From Chryseobacterium indologenes (GTDB lineage Bacteria > Bacteroidota > Bacteroidia > Flavobacteriales > Weeksellaceae): a DNA stretch of 64,000 nt. This document shows, in pieces, positions 43,101 to 51,242 of the stretch. Location: positions 248,001 through 312,000 of the forward strand of contig LAZY01000078.1 in assembly GCA_001013295.1 (NCBI GenBank), given 5' to 3'. Numbering within the stretch: the stretch's first letter is position 1; each line of letters starts with the position of its first letter. The notes beneath the pieces are model-generated. The model was not told where the DNA came from. It did no database searches and worked only from the letters and a program-made list of their open reading frames with translations. A program made the translations under genes and the position numbers.

Positions 43101-43697
43101 ATGGTTATCGACGAAAACATTTTACATTCAGCGGGAGCGGAAGTAAGAGACTATAAGCCTGCAGAAAACATTTTCTGTGAAGGAGATACTCCGAATTATT
43201 ATTACCAGATTATTAAAGGAGAGGTGAAACTTAATAATTATAATGAAGAAGGGAAGGAGTTTATACAAAATATTCTATCAGAAGGACAAAGTTGTGGAGA
43301 ATCTATACTTTTTATAGATAAACCTTATCCCATGAATGCAGAAGCTCTTACTGAATGCAGTGTGCTGCGCCTTCATAAATCCATTTTTTTTAACCTACTC
43401 AATAATTCCCCTAAAATGTGCATGGAAGTCAGCAGCTTTCTTTCTCAACGCCTTTATTACAAATTCATTATGATGCTGAATATTTCTTCACAGAATCCGG
43501 CTATCCGGCTGAAGGGATTGATGGATTATCTTAAGAGTTTTCAGGATGATGTAACACCTTATTCTTTCATGGTTCCCTTGACGAGACAGCAGATGGCAAG
43601 CCTTACAGGTCTTTGTGTAGAAACTGCTATAAGGACGATAAAGCATATGGAAAAAGACAAAATTCTTAGAATTGAAAACCGTAAAATTCTCTATTAA
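43101..43697 (+). CDS. Crp/Fnr family transcriptional regulator
   Basis: A 198-aa regulator with an N-terminal beta-roll (FCEGDTPNYYYQIIKGEVKL, GQSCGESILFIDKPYP) and a C-terminal HTH (PLTRQQMASLTGLCVETAIR). It has GES but not the full cAMP-binding signature, and no FNR-type N-terminal cysteine cluster. It lies between two promoters carrying the same palindrome, so it is the obvious candidate to bind them (inference). Confidence 0.88.
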   Translation: MVIDENILHSAGAEVRDYKPAENIFCEGDTPNYYYQIIKGEVKLNNYNEEGKEFIQNILSEGQSCGESILFIDKPYPMNAEALTECSVLRLHKSIFFNLLNNSPKMCMEVSSFLSQRLYYKFIMMLNISSQNPAIRLKGLMDYLKSFQDDVTPYSFMVPLTRQQMASLTGLCVETAIRTIKHMEKDKILRIENRKILY

Positions 43698-43730
43698 AGA
43701 AACGGTTTTTATGTTTTTTCCCCGTATAAA

Positions 43731-43907
43731 ATGATTAGATGCATGAATATCGACGAAGATCTTCTGTACCAATGTTTTCATATACAATTTACCAGACAAC
43801 AGATTGTCAATCTTAGGGGGGGACGGGTAGAAAAATTGATCCGGACTCTAAAAAAGATGGAAAAGGAAGGCACTTTAACCTTAAAAGACCGGAAAATTTT
43901 ATATTAA
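43731..43907 (+). CDS. HTH-only Crp/Fnr relative, 58 aa
   Basis: ATG 43731 opens a 58-codon frame whose second half, FTRQQIVNLRGGRVEKLIRT then LKKMEKEGTLTLKDRKILY, aligns residue by residue with the C-terminal HTH of the regulator just upstream (LTRQQMASLTGLCVETAIRT). The sensory beta-roll is absent. Both end in RKILY. It is either a truncated duplicate or a stand-alone DNA-binding protein. A run of seven G lies inside the HTH, but the frame is intact. Confidence 0.6.
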   Translation: MIRCMNIDEDLLYQCFHIQFTRQQIVNLRGGRVEKLIRTLKKMEKEGTLTLKDRKILY

Positions 43908-43918
43908 TACGGACCAAC

Positions 43919-43962
43919 ATGACTCAGGTCATAAAAAAACGAGTTATTCAGCTGTATCTTTG
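43919..43962 (+). promoter_or_regulatory. Crp/Fnr-type site and promoter of the stress operon
   Basis: Palindrome ATGACTCAGGTCAT (43919-43932) centred 36.5 bp before the end of a perfect -7 box TATCTTTG (43955-43962). Geometry and sequence match 42491-42534. The transcript would have a leader of about 150 nt before 44121. Confidence 0.6.
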
Positions 43963-44120
43963 AGATATAATTCCAAGACAATTCTCATTTCTTAGTAGAG
44001 GAACATAAAAAGCGTTTGCTTTTATCATTCAATGTAATATTACCGACACCTAACCATTGCCGTCTAATAATAGTCGCGGACAGTAATGATCATTTAAATA
44101 TTAATATAAAAAATTCAGTT

Positions 44121-44870
44121 ATGAACACCAGAAATTCAAGAAACCGTAGCTCAAGAGGGCATTCACACTCACCTGAAAACCTTGAGGAAGTGTACCAATT
44201 AGGATATGACCATGGTTATAACGATGCATCGCAAGATGAAGATTACGACGATGATTTTACAGAATATGAAGATTATTTCGATGAATATGACGAAGACGAT
44301 GATGATGAATATGACAACAGCGACGATTATGATGACGATGATTACGATGATGATTATGACGATGATCAAAGAGGCCGTAGCGGCGGAAGAGGATCCAGAG
44401 GAGGAAACGGAAACCAACAAAGAGACAGCCAGGGAAGATTTACTTCCGGAAGAGGCGGTTCAAGAGGTAATTCCGGTGGCTCCCGTGGGCGTTCGAGTTC
44501 TGGTTCTGGTTCCAGATCCGGCGGCAGAGGCAGGTCATCATCAGGAGATGGTACCTCAAGAAGAGGTTTTGCTTCTATGAGTAAAGCTGAACGTACAAGA
44601 ATAGCCAGAATGGGAGGACAAGCTTCTCATGGTGGCGGACGTTCTTCAGACTCAGGTTCAAACTCAGGAAGAGGAGGTTCCAGATCAGGAAGTAATAATA
44701 GCTCGGGACGTAGTTCAAGTTCAAATTCAAATTCCGGCTCTTCAAGAAGAGGTTTTGCTGCAATGAGCAAAGCAGACCGTACAAGAATAGCCAGAATGGG
44801 AGGACAGGCATCTCACGGAGACGGACGATCTTCCGGACGATCCGGATTCGGAGGCAGACGTAATTCATAA
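44121..44870 (+). CDS. Low-complexity stress protein with two KGG-type motifs
   Basis: Starting at ATG 44121 gives 249 aa. An acidic Asp/Glu/Tyr-rich stretch (about 25-90) is followed by a Gly/Ser/Arg-rich region holding two copies of a KGG (GsiB-like) motif, RRGFASMSKAERTRIARMGG and RRGFAAMSKADRTRIARMGG, each followed by QASHG. KGG proteins are general-stress, desiccation-type hydrophilic proteins. First gene after the Crp/Fnr-type promoter. Confidence 0.85.
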   Translation: MNTRNSRNRSSRGHSHSPENLEEVYQLGYDHGYNDASQDEDYDDDFTEYEDYFDEYDEDDDDEYDNSDDYDDDDYDDDYDDDQRGRSGGRGSRGGNGNQQRDSQGRFTSGRGGSRGNSGGSRGRSSSGSGSRSGGRGRSSSGDGTSRRGFASMSKAERTRIARMGGQASHGGGRSSDSGSNSGRGGSRSGSNNSSGRSSSSNSNSGSSRRGFAAMSKADRTRIARMGGQASHGDGRSSGRSGFGGRRNS

Positions 44871-44882
44871 TTCTTTTTCCAT

Positions 44883-44920
44883 GATTGCCTCTTCAGTAAA
44901 CATGAAAGAGGCAATCTTTT
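44883..44920 (+). terminator. Hairpin between the KGG gene and the YciE/F gene
   Basis: A perfect 11-bp stem (44883-44893 with 44906-44916), then TTTT. It may only attenuate, since the next gene starts 26 bp later without an obvious promoter. Confidence 0.7.
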
Positions 44921-44945
44921 CAACATCAAAACACCACTTCACATT

Positions 44946-45533
44946 ATGCCAAATAAAATTTTAGAAACAAATGCTGCAGTTCCTGCTACTAAAAAAGGAA
45001 CGGCAGACAAGACAGTCATCAATGAGGATGAAATGAAAAACGCTCCGCTTCATCAATTTTTTGTCAGCGCGCTTAAAGACATTTATTATGCCGAAAACGC
45101 GATTCTTGAGGCGTTGGTAAAAATGCAGGATGCAGCCAGTTCTGAAGACCTTAAGGATGCTTTTGAAGATCATCATCTTCAAACCCAGAAACATGTAAAG
45201 CGTCTGGAAAAAGTTTTTAAACTGATTGATGAACAACCTGAAAAAAAAGAATGCAAAGCCATAAAAGGGATTATTGAAGAAGGAGAGGAGATCATCAAAT
45301 CTACCGAAGACGGGTCTTCTACAAGAGATGCAGCCTTGATTATTGCGGCACAGAAAGTAGAACACTACGAAATCGCTACCTATGGCGGACTGGCCCAGCT
45401 GGCCATTACCATGGGACACGATAAAGCGGCAGACCTTCTTGAAAGAACTCTTCAGGAAGAAGAAGATACTGATGCAGAGCTTACGGAGATTGCAGAAACA
45501 GCCATCAATTTTGATGCAGAACAAGAAGACTAA
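44946..45533 (+). CDS. YciE/YciF-type ferritin-like protein (DUF892)
   Basis: A 195-aa four-helix protein: LHQFFVSALKDIYYAENAIL near 32, FEDHHLQTQKHVKRLEKVF near 72, AQKVEHYEIATYGGLAQLA near 135 and LERTLQEEEDTDAEL near 165. Glu and His residues in helix pairs resemble a di-iron site. Members are induced by osmotic, oxidative or stationary-phase stress. It sits between the KGG and catalase genes. Confidence 0.9.
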   Translation: MPNKILETNAAVPATKKGTADKTVINEDEMKNAPLHQFFVSALKDIYYAENAILEALVKMQDAASSEDLKDAFEDHHLQTQKHVKRLEKVFKLIDEQPEKKECKAIKGIIEEGEEIIKSTEDGSSTRDAALIIAAQKVEHYEIATYGGLAQLAITMGHDKAADLLERTLQEEEDTDAELTEIAETAINFDAEQED

Positions 45534-45543
45534 AGCATATTAT

Positions 45544-45576
45544 AAGCCATGTAGCCTTTGTTATATGGCTTATTTT
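45544..45576 (+). terminator. Weak hairpin after the YciE/F gene
   Basis: AAGCCAT (45544-45550) with ATGGCTT (45565-45571) followed by ATTTTAA. Overlaps the start region of the next small gene. Confidence 0.4.
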
Positions 45577-45580
45577 AACC

Positions 45581-45898
45581 ATGAAATCAAAATATATGGA
45601 CTGTCAGAAAATTATAAAAACACTGAAATATAAAGACTTCATCAAAATTTCCAATAACGGAGAATGGTTTGAAGACGGCGCGGCAGTGTATGCCAAAGAA
45701 ATAAAGGATAATGTTTTTCTATTATTTGTCATTTTAAAAAATATAGACATTGAAAATATTCAGGCACTCATTGCTCATTTCGACTGTTTCAGCAGTATAG
45801 GATTAAAAGAACCGGAGCAGATCATGTTTTATCTCTCCATTAAAGACAAAGATGACCTCCATTATTTTGAACCATATTTAAAAGCACCCAACAATTAA
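45581..45898 (+). CDS. Hypothetical protein, 105 aa
   Basis: ATG 45581. An alpha/beta-looking sequence (KYKDFIKISNNGEWFEDGAA, FLLFVILKNIDIENIQALIA) with no signal peptide or membrane segment. The frame is strand-consistent with the operon and codon use fits the neighbours, so it is probably real. Not recognised. Confidence 0.6.
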   Translation: MKSKYMDCQKIIKTLKYKDFIKISNNGEWFEDGAAVYAKEIKDNVFLLFVILKNIDIENIQALIAHFDCFSSIGLKEPEQIMFYLSIKDKDDLHYFEPYLKAPNN

Positions 45899-45914
45899 TA
45901 GCCATTCCCGAAAT

Positions 45915-46292
45915 ATGATTTTTGAAAACGATACTTTCCTACATTCCGGGCTGAATAATAAAAACAATGCCATAGAAAACGAATCTTTATTTCCGCCTAT
46001 CATTAATACTTATGGAGTCACCGCTTTTCTGATCAAGTCTTTAGAAAAGATAAAGAATAATGCAAAATGTGAGATCCTTAAGAAATCAATAGACCATTAT
46101 ATAGAAGACTATCTTCTTCATATACGTGAATTTCATACTAAAAATATAATGGATTCCGCAGATATAGAAACTGAGATAAGAATAGAATCACCTTCCTTAA
46201 CTTTATATGCCAAGACGGCCTACTATAAAGTCCTGAAAGAAGAAGAATATATCCACAGGATCCTCAATATTCTGGAAAACAGGGAAGATTAG
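45915..46292 (+). CDS. Hypothetical helical protein, 125 aa
   Basis: ATG 45915, 16 bp after the previous gene and 54 bp before the catalase gene. Mostly helical and charged (FLIKSLEKIKNNAKCEILKK, YYKVLKEEEYIHRILNIL). No motif recognised. Probably part of the stress operon. Confidence 0.6.
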   Translation: MIFENDTFLHSGLNNKNNAIENESLFPPIINTYGVTAFLIKSLEKIKNNAKCEILKKSIDHYIEDYLLHIREFHTKNIMDSADIETEIRIESPSLTLYAKTAYYKVLKEEEYIHRILNILENRED

Positions 46293-46346
46293 CCTGTAAA
46301 AACCCTTATATAAACTGCTTTTAAAATACACCAACCTAAAAAGATT

Positions 46347-48488
46347 ATGAATATGAAAACCAACAATTCTAATAATGAAAAAGAAGAACAGCTGAAACGG
46401 CACAGCACTTCTAATGAAAATGAAAAACTGACCACCAACCAGGGCTTAAAGATTAACAATAATCAGGATTCTCTGAAAGCTGGTGAAAGAGGTCCTTCTT
46501 TGCTTGAAGATTTTATTTTAAGAGAAAAGATCACGCATTTCGATCACGAACGAATTCCTGAAAGAGTAGTACATGCCCGGGGTTCAGGGGCCCATGGCGT
46601 ATTTAAGCTTACCAAAAGTCTGGCAGCCTATACCAAAGCTAAATTTTTAACCGAATTAGGAAAAGAAACGCCTGTATTTGTCAGATTTTCAACCGTAGCA
46701 GGAAGTAAGGGAAGTACAGATCTGGCAAGAGATGTACGAGGGTTTGCCATCAAATTTTATACTGATGAAGGAAACTATGATCTTGTGGCTAATAATATGC
46801 CTGTATTTTTTATTCAGGATGCCATCAAATTTCCGGATCTGATCCATGCCGTGAAACCTGAACCGGATAATGAAATGCCACAGGCGGCTTCTGCACACGA
46901 TACTTTTTGGGACTTTATCTCTCTGATGCCTGAAAGTATGCATATGATCATGTGGCTGATGAGTGACAGAGCTATTCCGAGAAGCCTGAGAATGATGGAA
47001 GGCTTTGGAGTACATTCATTTAAATTCGTCAACGAAGAAGGAAAAGTACATTTTGTGAAATTTCATTTTAAACCCAGATTAGGGGTACATTCTGTTGCCT
47101 GGAGCGAAGCGCAGACCATTTCAGGAGTGGATCCTGATTTTCATAAAAGAGATCTTTGGGAAGCTATTGAAAATGGGAACTATCCTGAATGGGACTTTGG
47201 GGTACAGCTGATTCCTGAAGAAGATGAACATCGATTTGACTTTGACCTTCTCGATCCTACCAAATTAGTCCCTGAAGAAGAAATTCCCGTAAAAATCTTC
47301 GGAACATTAACCCTCAATAGGAATCCGGATAATTTCTTTGCAGAAACTGAGCAGGTGGCCTTTCATCCCGGTCATATTATTCCTGGAATTGATTTTACCA
47401 ACGACCCGCTACTGCAGGGAAGATTATTTTCATATACCGATACCCAACTGTCAAGGCTGGGATCTCCGAATTTTCATGAAATTCCGATCAACAGATCCAT
47501 CAATACCGTTCATAACAACCAAAGGGACGGACATATGAGACAACAGATAGTGAAAGGAAAAAGCAGCTATGATCCTAATTCCATCGGTGGCGGATGCCCT
47601 TTTCAGTCTATGATGTCTGAAGGGGGCTTTGCTACCCAGCAGGAAAGAGTTTCAGGAGCTAAAGTAAGGGAAAGAAGTAAAAGCTTTGTAGATCATTATT
47701 CACAGGCTAAACTCTTTTACAACAGCCAGTCGACACCAGAGAAGATGCACCTGCAGAATGCGTTAATCTTTGAGCTGTCGAAAGTAACTCGCCCTGAAGT
47801 AAGAGAAAGACTGGTAGGACAGCTGGCGTATATCGATATGTTTCTGGCTTGGAGAGTAGCTGAAAAGCTTGGAGTTGAAGTAAAAAAACTGGAATGGCCC
47901 AATCAGAGTTTACCAGCAGACACCAATGTCATAGAGCTCCAGAGTGAAGAAAGAGATCCTCATACAAAATTTTCCGAAGCATTAAGCATGGCAAACACCG
48001 TTAAAAATACTATTAAAAGCAGGAAAATAGGATTTATACTTGCGAGTGGGGCAGATGGCGGATCTCTAAATGATCTTAAAACACAACTGGAAAGAGAAGG
48101 AGCAAGAGTAGAACTTATTGCCCCAAATCTTGCCGGGATAAGGGCTAATGACGGATCGGAACTTACCCCAAAACATTCTTTGACAAGTACTGGCAGTGTC
48201 TGTTTTGATGCTCTTTTTATCTGTTCAGGAGAAGATTCTGTAAAAGAACTCATGATTTCTGAAAATAAACACCTGGTATTACATTTTATCAATGAGGCTT
48301 ATAAACATTGTAAACCCATCTATTTCGGAAATGATACGGAAGTGCTTTATCATAATAGTAATGTGGACCAGAAAAAGCACGAAGACCCGGGGATTATTAC
48401 CTGGGAAGATGATAACCCAACAGATAAATTCATTAATGCTATTGCGCAACACAGAGTCTGGGACATGGAAATGGAAAGAAACTCTTAA
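46347..48488 (+). CDS. katE: Large-subunit (clade 2) catalase
   Basis: Decomposes hydrogen peroxide. The 713-aa protein is of the HPII type: distal His in RIPERVVHARGSGAHG near 75, essential Asn in YDLVANNMPVFFIQD, proximal heme Tyr in RLFSYTDTQLSRLGSPNFHE near 363, and an extra C-terminal DJ-1/glutamine-amidotransferase-like domain (about 560-713; KIGFILASGADGGSLNDLK). An ATG two codons further in is an alternative start. Cytoplasmic; likely stress-induced with its neighbours. Confidence 0.95.
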   Translation: MNMKTNNSNNEKEEQLKRHSTSNENEKLTTNQGLKINNNQDSLKAGERGPSLLEDFILREKITHFDHERIPERVVHARGSGAHGVFKLTKSLAAYTKAKFLTELGKETPVFVRFSTVAGSKGSTDLARDVRGFAIKFYTDEGNYDLVANNMPVFFIQDAIKFPDLIHAVKPEPDNEMPQAASAHDTFWDFISLMPESMHMIMWLMSDRAIPRSLRMMEGFGVHSFKFVNEEGKVHFVKFHFKPRLGVHSVAWSEAQTISGVDPDFHKRDLWEAIENGNYPEWDFGVQLIPEEDEHRFDFDLLDPTKLVPEEEIPVKIFGTLTLNRNPDNFFAETEQVAFHPGHIIPGIDFTNDPLLQGRLFSYTDTQLSRLGSPNFHEIPINRSINTVHNNQRDGHMRQQIVKGKSSYDPNSIGGGCPFQSMMSEGGFATQQERVSGAKVRERSKSFVDHYSQAKLFYNSQSTPEKMHLQNALIFELSKVTRPEVRERLVGQLAYIDMFLAWRVAEKLGVEVKKLEWPNQSLPADTNVIELQSEERDPHTKFSEALSMANTVKNTIKSRKIGFILASGADGGSLNDLKTQLEREGARVELIAPNLAGIRANDGSELTPKHSLTSTGSVCFDALFICSGEDSVKELMISENKHLVLHFINEAYKHCKPIYFGNDTEVLYHNSNVDQKKHEDPGIITWEDDNPTDKFINAIAQHRVWDMEMERNS

Positions 48489-48512
48489 TACACCTTTACA
48501 CCACTTATACAG

Positions 48513-48545
48513 AAAAGCTGCGGTTGATCCTTCGGCAGCTTTTTT
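48513..48545 (+). terminator. Terminator after catalase
   Basis: AAAAGCTGC (48513-48521) with GCAGCTTTT (48535-48543), continuing into a T run. Confidence 0.8.
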
Positions 48546-48602
48546 ACCTTCTTTTTCATTTCAAAACTAACTTTTTTTAACCCTCATTTAAAATATAATA
48601 CT

Positions 48603-49103
48603 ATGGAATTTCAAAAGAATCTTCTCGAATATATAAGCCAGTCACTGATGACGATAGATGAAACCATTTCTATTGCAGAAAGTGTCACTTCAGGATGTTT
48701 ACAGCTGGCTTTCTCCCAGATGCCGAATGCTTCTCTGTTTTACAAAGGCGGTATTACCACTTATACATTACAGGAAAAAGTAAGACTTCTGAAGGTCAAC
48801 AGACCGGAAGCTGAAGAATGCGACTGCGTTTCCGAAAATATTGCAGCAACAATGGCTCTGAATGTTGCCAAACTTTTTGAATCTGATTGGTCCATCTCAA
48901 CCACAGGCTATTGTACGCCGATCCGGAACTCCGAATATAAAATTTTTGCTTACTTCTCCTTCTCCTATAAAGGTGAGGTCATCCTGACTAAAAAACTTGA
49001 ACTGCATCCCAAAACCCAAGCCCTGAATGCCCAGCTATATTATACAGAGTTTATTTTGGGATGCTTTAAAAGTGAACTCAACAGGCTTTTAATCTTAAAA
49101 TAA
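48603..49103 (+). CDS. CinA C-terminal-domain (nicotinamide-nucleotide amidase-like) protein
   Basis: A 166-aa stand-alone CinA C-terminal domain: ISIAESVTSGCLQLAFSQ near 20 and FYKGGITTYTLQEKVRLL near 46, then a central VSENIAATMALNVAKLF. The family hydrolyses NMN to nicotinate mononucleotide, but this copy is divergent: STTGYCTP stands where ssGiaGP-like residues are usual, so activity is uncertain. Confidence 0.8.
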   Translation: MEFQKNLLEYISQSLMTIDETISIAESVTSGCLQLAFSQMPNASLFYKGGITTYTLQEKVRLLKVNRPEAEECDCVSENIAATMALNVAKLFESDWSISTTGYCTPIRNSEYKIFAYFSFSYKGEVILTKKLELHPKTQALNAQLYYTEFILGCFKSELNRLLILK

Positions 49104-49108
49104 AACCA

Positions 49109-49213
49109 ATGGAACGCAAAAATCAATACACCCTGATCACAGGAACGACGAGCAGAATCTGTCGAGTGATCGAATGGCAGTCTGAAATGTACAAACCTGT
49201 TTCCGGAAAATAA
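49109..49213 (+). pseudogene. Short-chain dehydrogenase N-terminal fragment
   Basis: A 34-codon frame containing NQYTLITGTTSRICRVIEWQ, which looks like the SDR nucleotide-binding start (TLITGassGIGraI) with both later glycines lost (R and C). The remainder is unrelated and the frame stops 12 bp before an intact SDR gene. Interpreted as a decayed SDR remnant. Confidence 0.55.
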
Positions 49214-49224
49214 AAAATGAAAAG

Positions 49225-49971
49225 ATGGGGAAATTAGAAGATAAGGCTGTACTTATTACCGGAGCAGACAGCGGCATCGGCAAGGCAGTGGCTCTTCTCT
49301 TTGCATTGGAAGGAGCAGATATTGCTATTGTTTATCATTCAAGTGATGATGATGCCGAAAAGACAAAATCCGAGATTGAGAACCTTGGAAAAAAATGCAT
49401 TATCCTTCAGGGTGATATTGATGACTATGAATTTTGTGAGACCGCTGCAAAAGAAGTCATTTCAGCATTTGGAAAAATTGATATTCTGATCAACAATGCA
49501 GGGGTTCAGTTTCCTGCTGAACGTATTGAGGAACTTGAGGAAAAAAATATCCGTAAGACTTTTGATTCTAATATTGTAGGAATGATCCTTCTTACAAAAG
49601 TAGTTTTTCCGTATTTGAAAGAGGGCAGTAGTGTGATCAATACCACATCTGTTTCTGCTTATCAGGGACATCCTGAACTGCTGGATTATGCAGCAACGAA
49701 AGGAGCGATTGTCTCTTTTACCAGATCCCTTGCTTTACAGGCTAGATCTAAAGGTATCAGGATCAATGCGGTGGCTCCGGGACCTGTAGCAACTCCTCTT
49801 ACAGAAAAAACCTTTGATGAGGAAGAAGATAATCCCAATAACCCCCCTTTAGAGAGAAACGCCACACCTGAAGAAATAGCCTTCAGTTTCCTTTTTCTGG
49901 CGAGTGCAGATGCTTCACAGATTACAGGGCAGGTACTTCATCCGAATGGCGGACTGATTGTCAACGGATAA
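49225..49971 (+). CDS. SDR family oxidoreductase
   Basis: A 248-aa NAD(P)-dependent short-chain dehydrogenase: VLITGADSGIGKAVAL near 10, LINNAGVQ near 88, Ser of TTSVSAYQGH and YAATKGAI (catalytic Tyr-x3-Lys near 155), NAVAPGPVATPL and the C-terminal GQVLHPNGGLIVNG. It resembles the YghA/general-stress SDR group. Physiological substrate unknown. Confidence 0.92.
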   Translation: MGKLEDKAVLITGADSGIGKAVALLFALEGADIAIVYHSSDDDAEKTKSEIENLGKKCIILQGDIDDYEFCETAAKEVISAFGKIDILINNAGVQFPAERIEELEEKNIRKTFDSNIVGMILLTKVVFPYLKEGSSVINTTSVSAYQGHPELLDYAATKGAIVSFTRSLALQARSKGIRINAVAPGPVATPLTEKTFDEEEDNPNNPPLERNATPEEIAFSFLFLASADASQITGQVLHPNGGLIVNG

Positions 49972-50011
49972 ATGATTAATCCCTCAAAAAAGTATCATAG
50001 GAAAACATTAA

Positions 50012-50245
50012 CATTTATTTTATGAGCTCTCAGCATGTTCTTATGCATTATTCAAAGAAGCTGATGGCACTTTACATCTTTTAAAAAGAACCTGTCCTCA
50101 TGCCGGATGTGAAGTTCGCTGGAACAGTGCCGAACTGAGCAGGGATTGTCCCTGCCATGGTTCACGGTTTAACATTAATGGCAAAGTCATTACAGGACCC
50201 AGCACCAAAGGTTTACAAAAAATCTTTCCTTATCAGAAACGTTAA
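50012..50245 (+). pseudogene. Orphan Rieske [2Fe-2S] domain fragment of an FAD-dependent oxidoreductase
   Basis: An open frame without an ATG, GTG or TTG start, preceded in frame by TAA at 50009. It encodes LFKEADGTLHLLKRTCPHAG, then CEVRWNSAELSRDCPCHGSRF and NGKVITGPSTKGL, the C-terminal Rieske domain that follows an FAD/DAO domain in some oxidoreductases. The CxH and CxxH cluster motifs are intact, but the whole FAD part is missing. A deletion relic. Confidence 0.7.
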
Positions 50246-50284
50246 ATGTTGAATGGAAAAAACTATGGACAAGTCTCATGATAA

Positions 50285-51079
50285 TTATCCTTGATTTTTA
50301 TTTGACTTCGGCTTTGTTTTCATCACTGTAAAATAAGATGAGGTAAAAGCTGAAAGACTCTGATAACCTACTTTATAAGCGACTTCACTTAAAGTATATT
50401 TTTTGGTGTCAATCAATTCGATACTTTTTAAAATTCTTGTCAGCTGGAGGTATTTCTGTAAAGTAATACCGGTTTCATTTTTAAAAATTCTCTGGAGACT
50501 TCTTACAGACATCTGAGCTTTATCAGCTAAAGAATCAATATCCAGATTGTATTTAAAGTTGGCATTGATGTCATTGCACACAGGGATAAGTCTCAAATCT
50601 GCAGGAACAGGAATTTCCAGTTTATTACTCTCTTTACAAAAATTGGGAAGGCTTTTTAAAATCGCCTTAAAAAATAGATCCTGCTCTTCATCTTCCGCTA
50701 AAGACTTATTCCATTTTGAAGCATACAGCAGCATTTCTTTAAGGACGGGAGGAACGGCAAATACATGAACATCCTGATAAAATTCCTCATCGAAGACGGT
50801 CTTAAACAGGAATACCATCAGATTGACGGTTTGGGCTTCTGATGTGATTTTGTGAGCTTTCCCTGAAGGTATCCAGATGACGTGATGCTGAGGGACAATA
50901 TAGATCTTTTGATCAATATGAAAATACTGGTATCCTTCTTCTACATAAGTAAGCTGTGCCCGATGATGGATATGTTCATAATCATCATGCTTCCAGTTAT
51001 TTTCACACCATACATAGGCTTCTTTTTCGATGGTATCTACAAACTGGCTTTCTGTTTTTTCAATCAATCCACATTTCAT
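50285..51079 (-). CDS. AraC family transcriptional regulator
   Basis: A 264-aa regulator: cupin-like N-terminus (HHRAQLTYVEEGYQYFHI, IPSGKAHKI) and C-terminal AraC double HTH (LADKAQMSVRSLQRIFKNET, LSEVAYKVGYQSLSAFTSSY). Divergent from the flavodoxin-RidA fusion gene, the likely target. A TAAATTTG box (51106-51113, minus) fits its promoter. Confidence 0.9.
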   Translation of the reverse strand: MKCGLIEKTESQFVDTIEKEAYVWCENNWKHDDYEHIHHRAQLTYVEEGYQYFHIDQKIYIVPQHHVIWIPSGKAHKITSEAQTVNLMVFLFKTVFDEEFYQDVHVFAVPPVLKEMLLYASKWNKSLAEDEEQDLFFKAILKSLPNFCKESNKLEIPVPADLRLIPVCNDINANFKYNLDIDSLADKAQMSVRSLQRIFKNETGITLQKYLQLTRILKSIELIDTKKYTLSEVAYKVGYQSLSAFTSSYFTVMKTKPKSNKNQG

Positions 51080-51105
51080 GCTGTCGTTTTAAATGTATAT
51101 TTTGG

Positions 51106-51113
51106 CAAATTTA
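51106..51113 (-). promoter_or_regulatory. Candidate -7 box of the AraC-type gene
   Basis: TAAATTTG on the minus strand, a perfect TAnnTTTG, 26 bp before the start. Confidence 0.4.
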
Positions 51114-51242
51114 ATAAAAACGCCAATATTAATTTTGTATCATCAAAAGCTTGAGCTTTTTAAGTTGTTTAAAGATGAAGGAATCACAATAGAAAGCCTG
51201 CATCAGAAAAGAAATTAATAATATCTATATATCTTATTCAGA

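Noticed and set aside
43731..43907. The seven-G run in the HTH-only gene as a frameshift
   Set aside because: The translated HTH aligns with the neighbouring regulator on both sides of the run, so the frame is intact.
44199..44580. Long open frames on both strands inside the KGG gene
   Set aside because: They arise from the GAT/GAC-rich low-complexity stretch; only the frame with the KGG motifs is protein-like.
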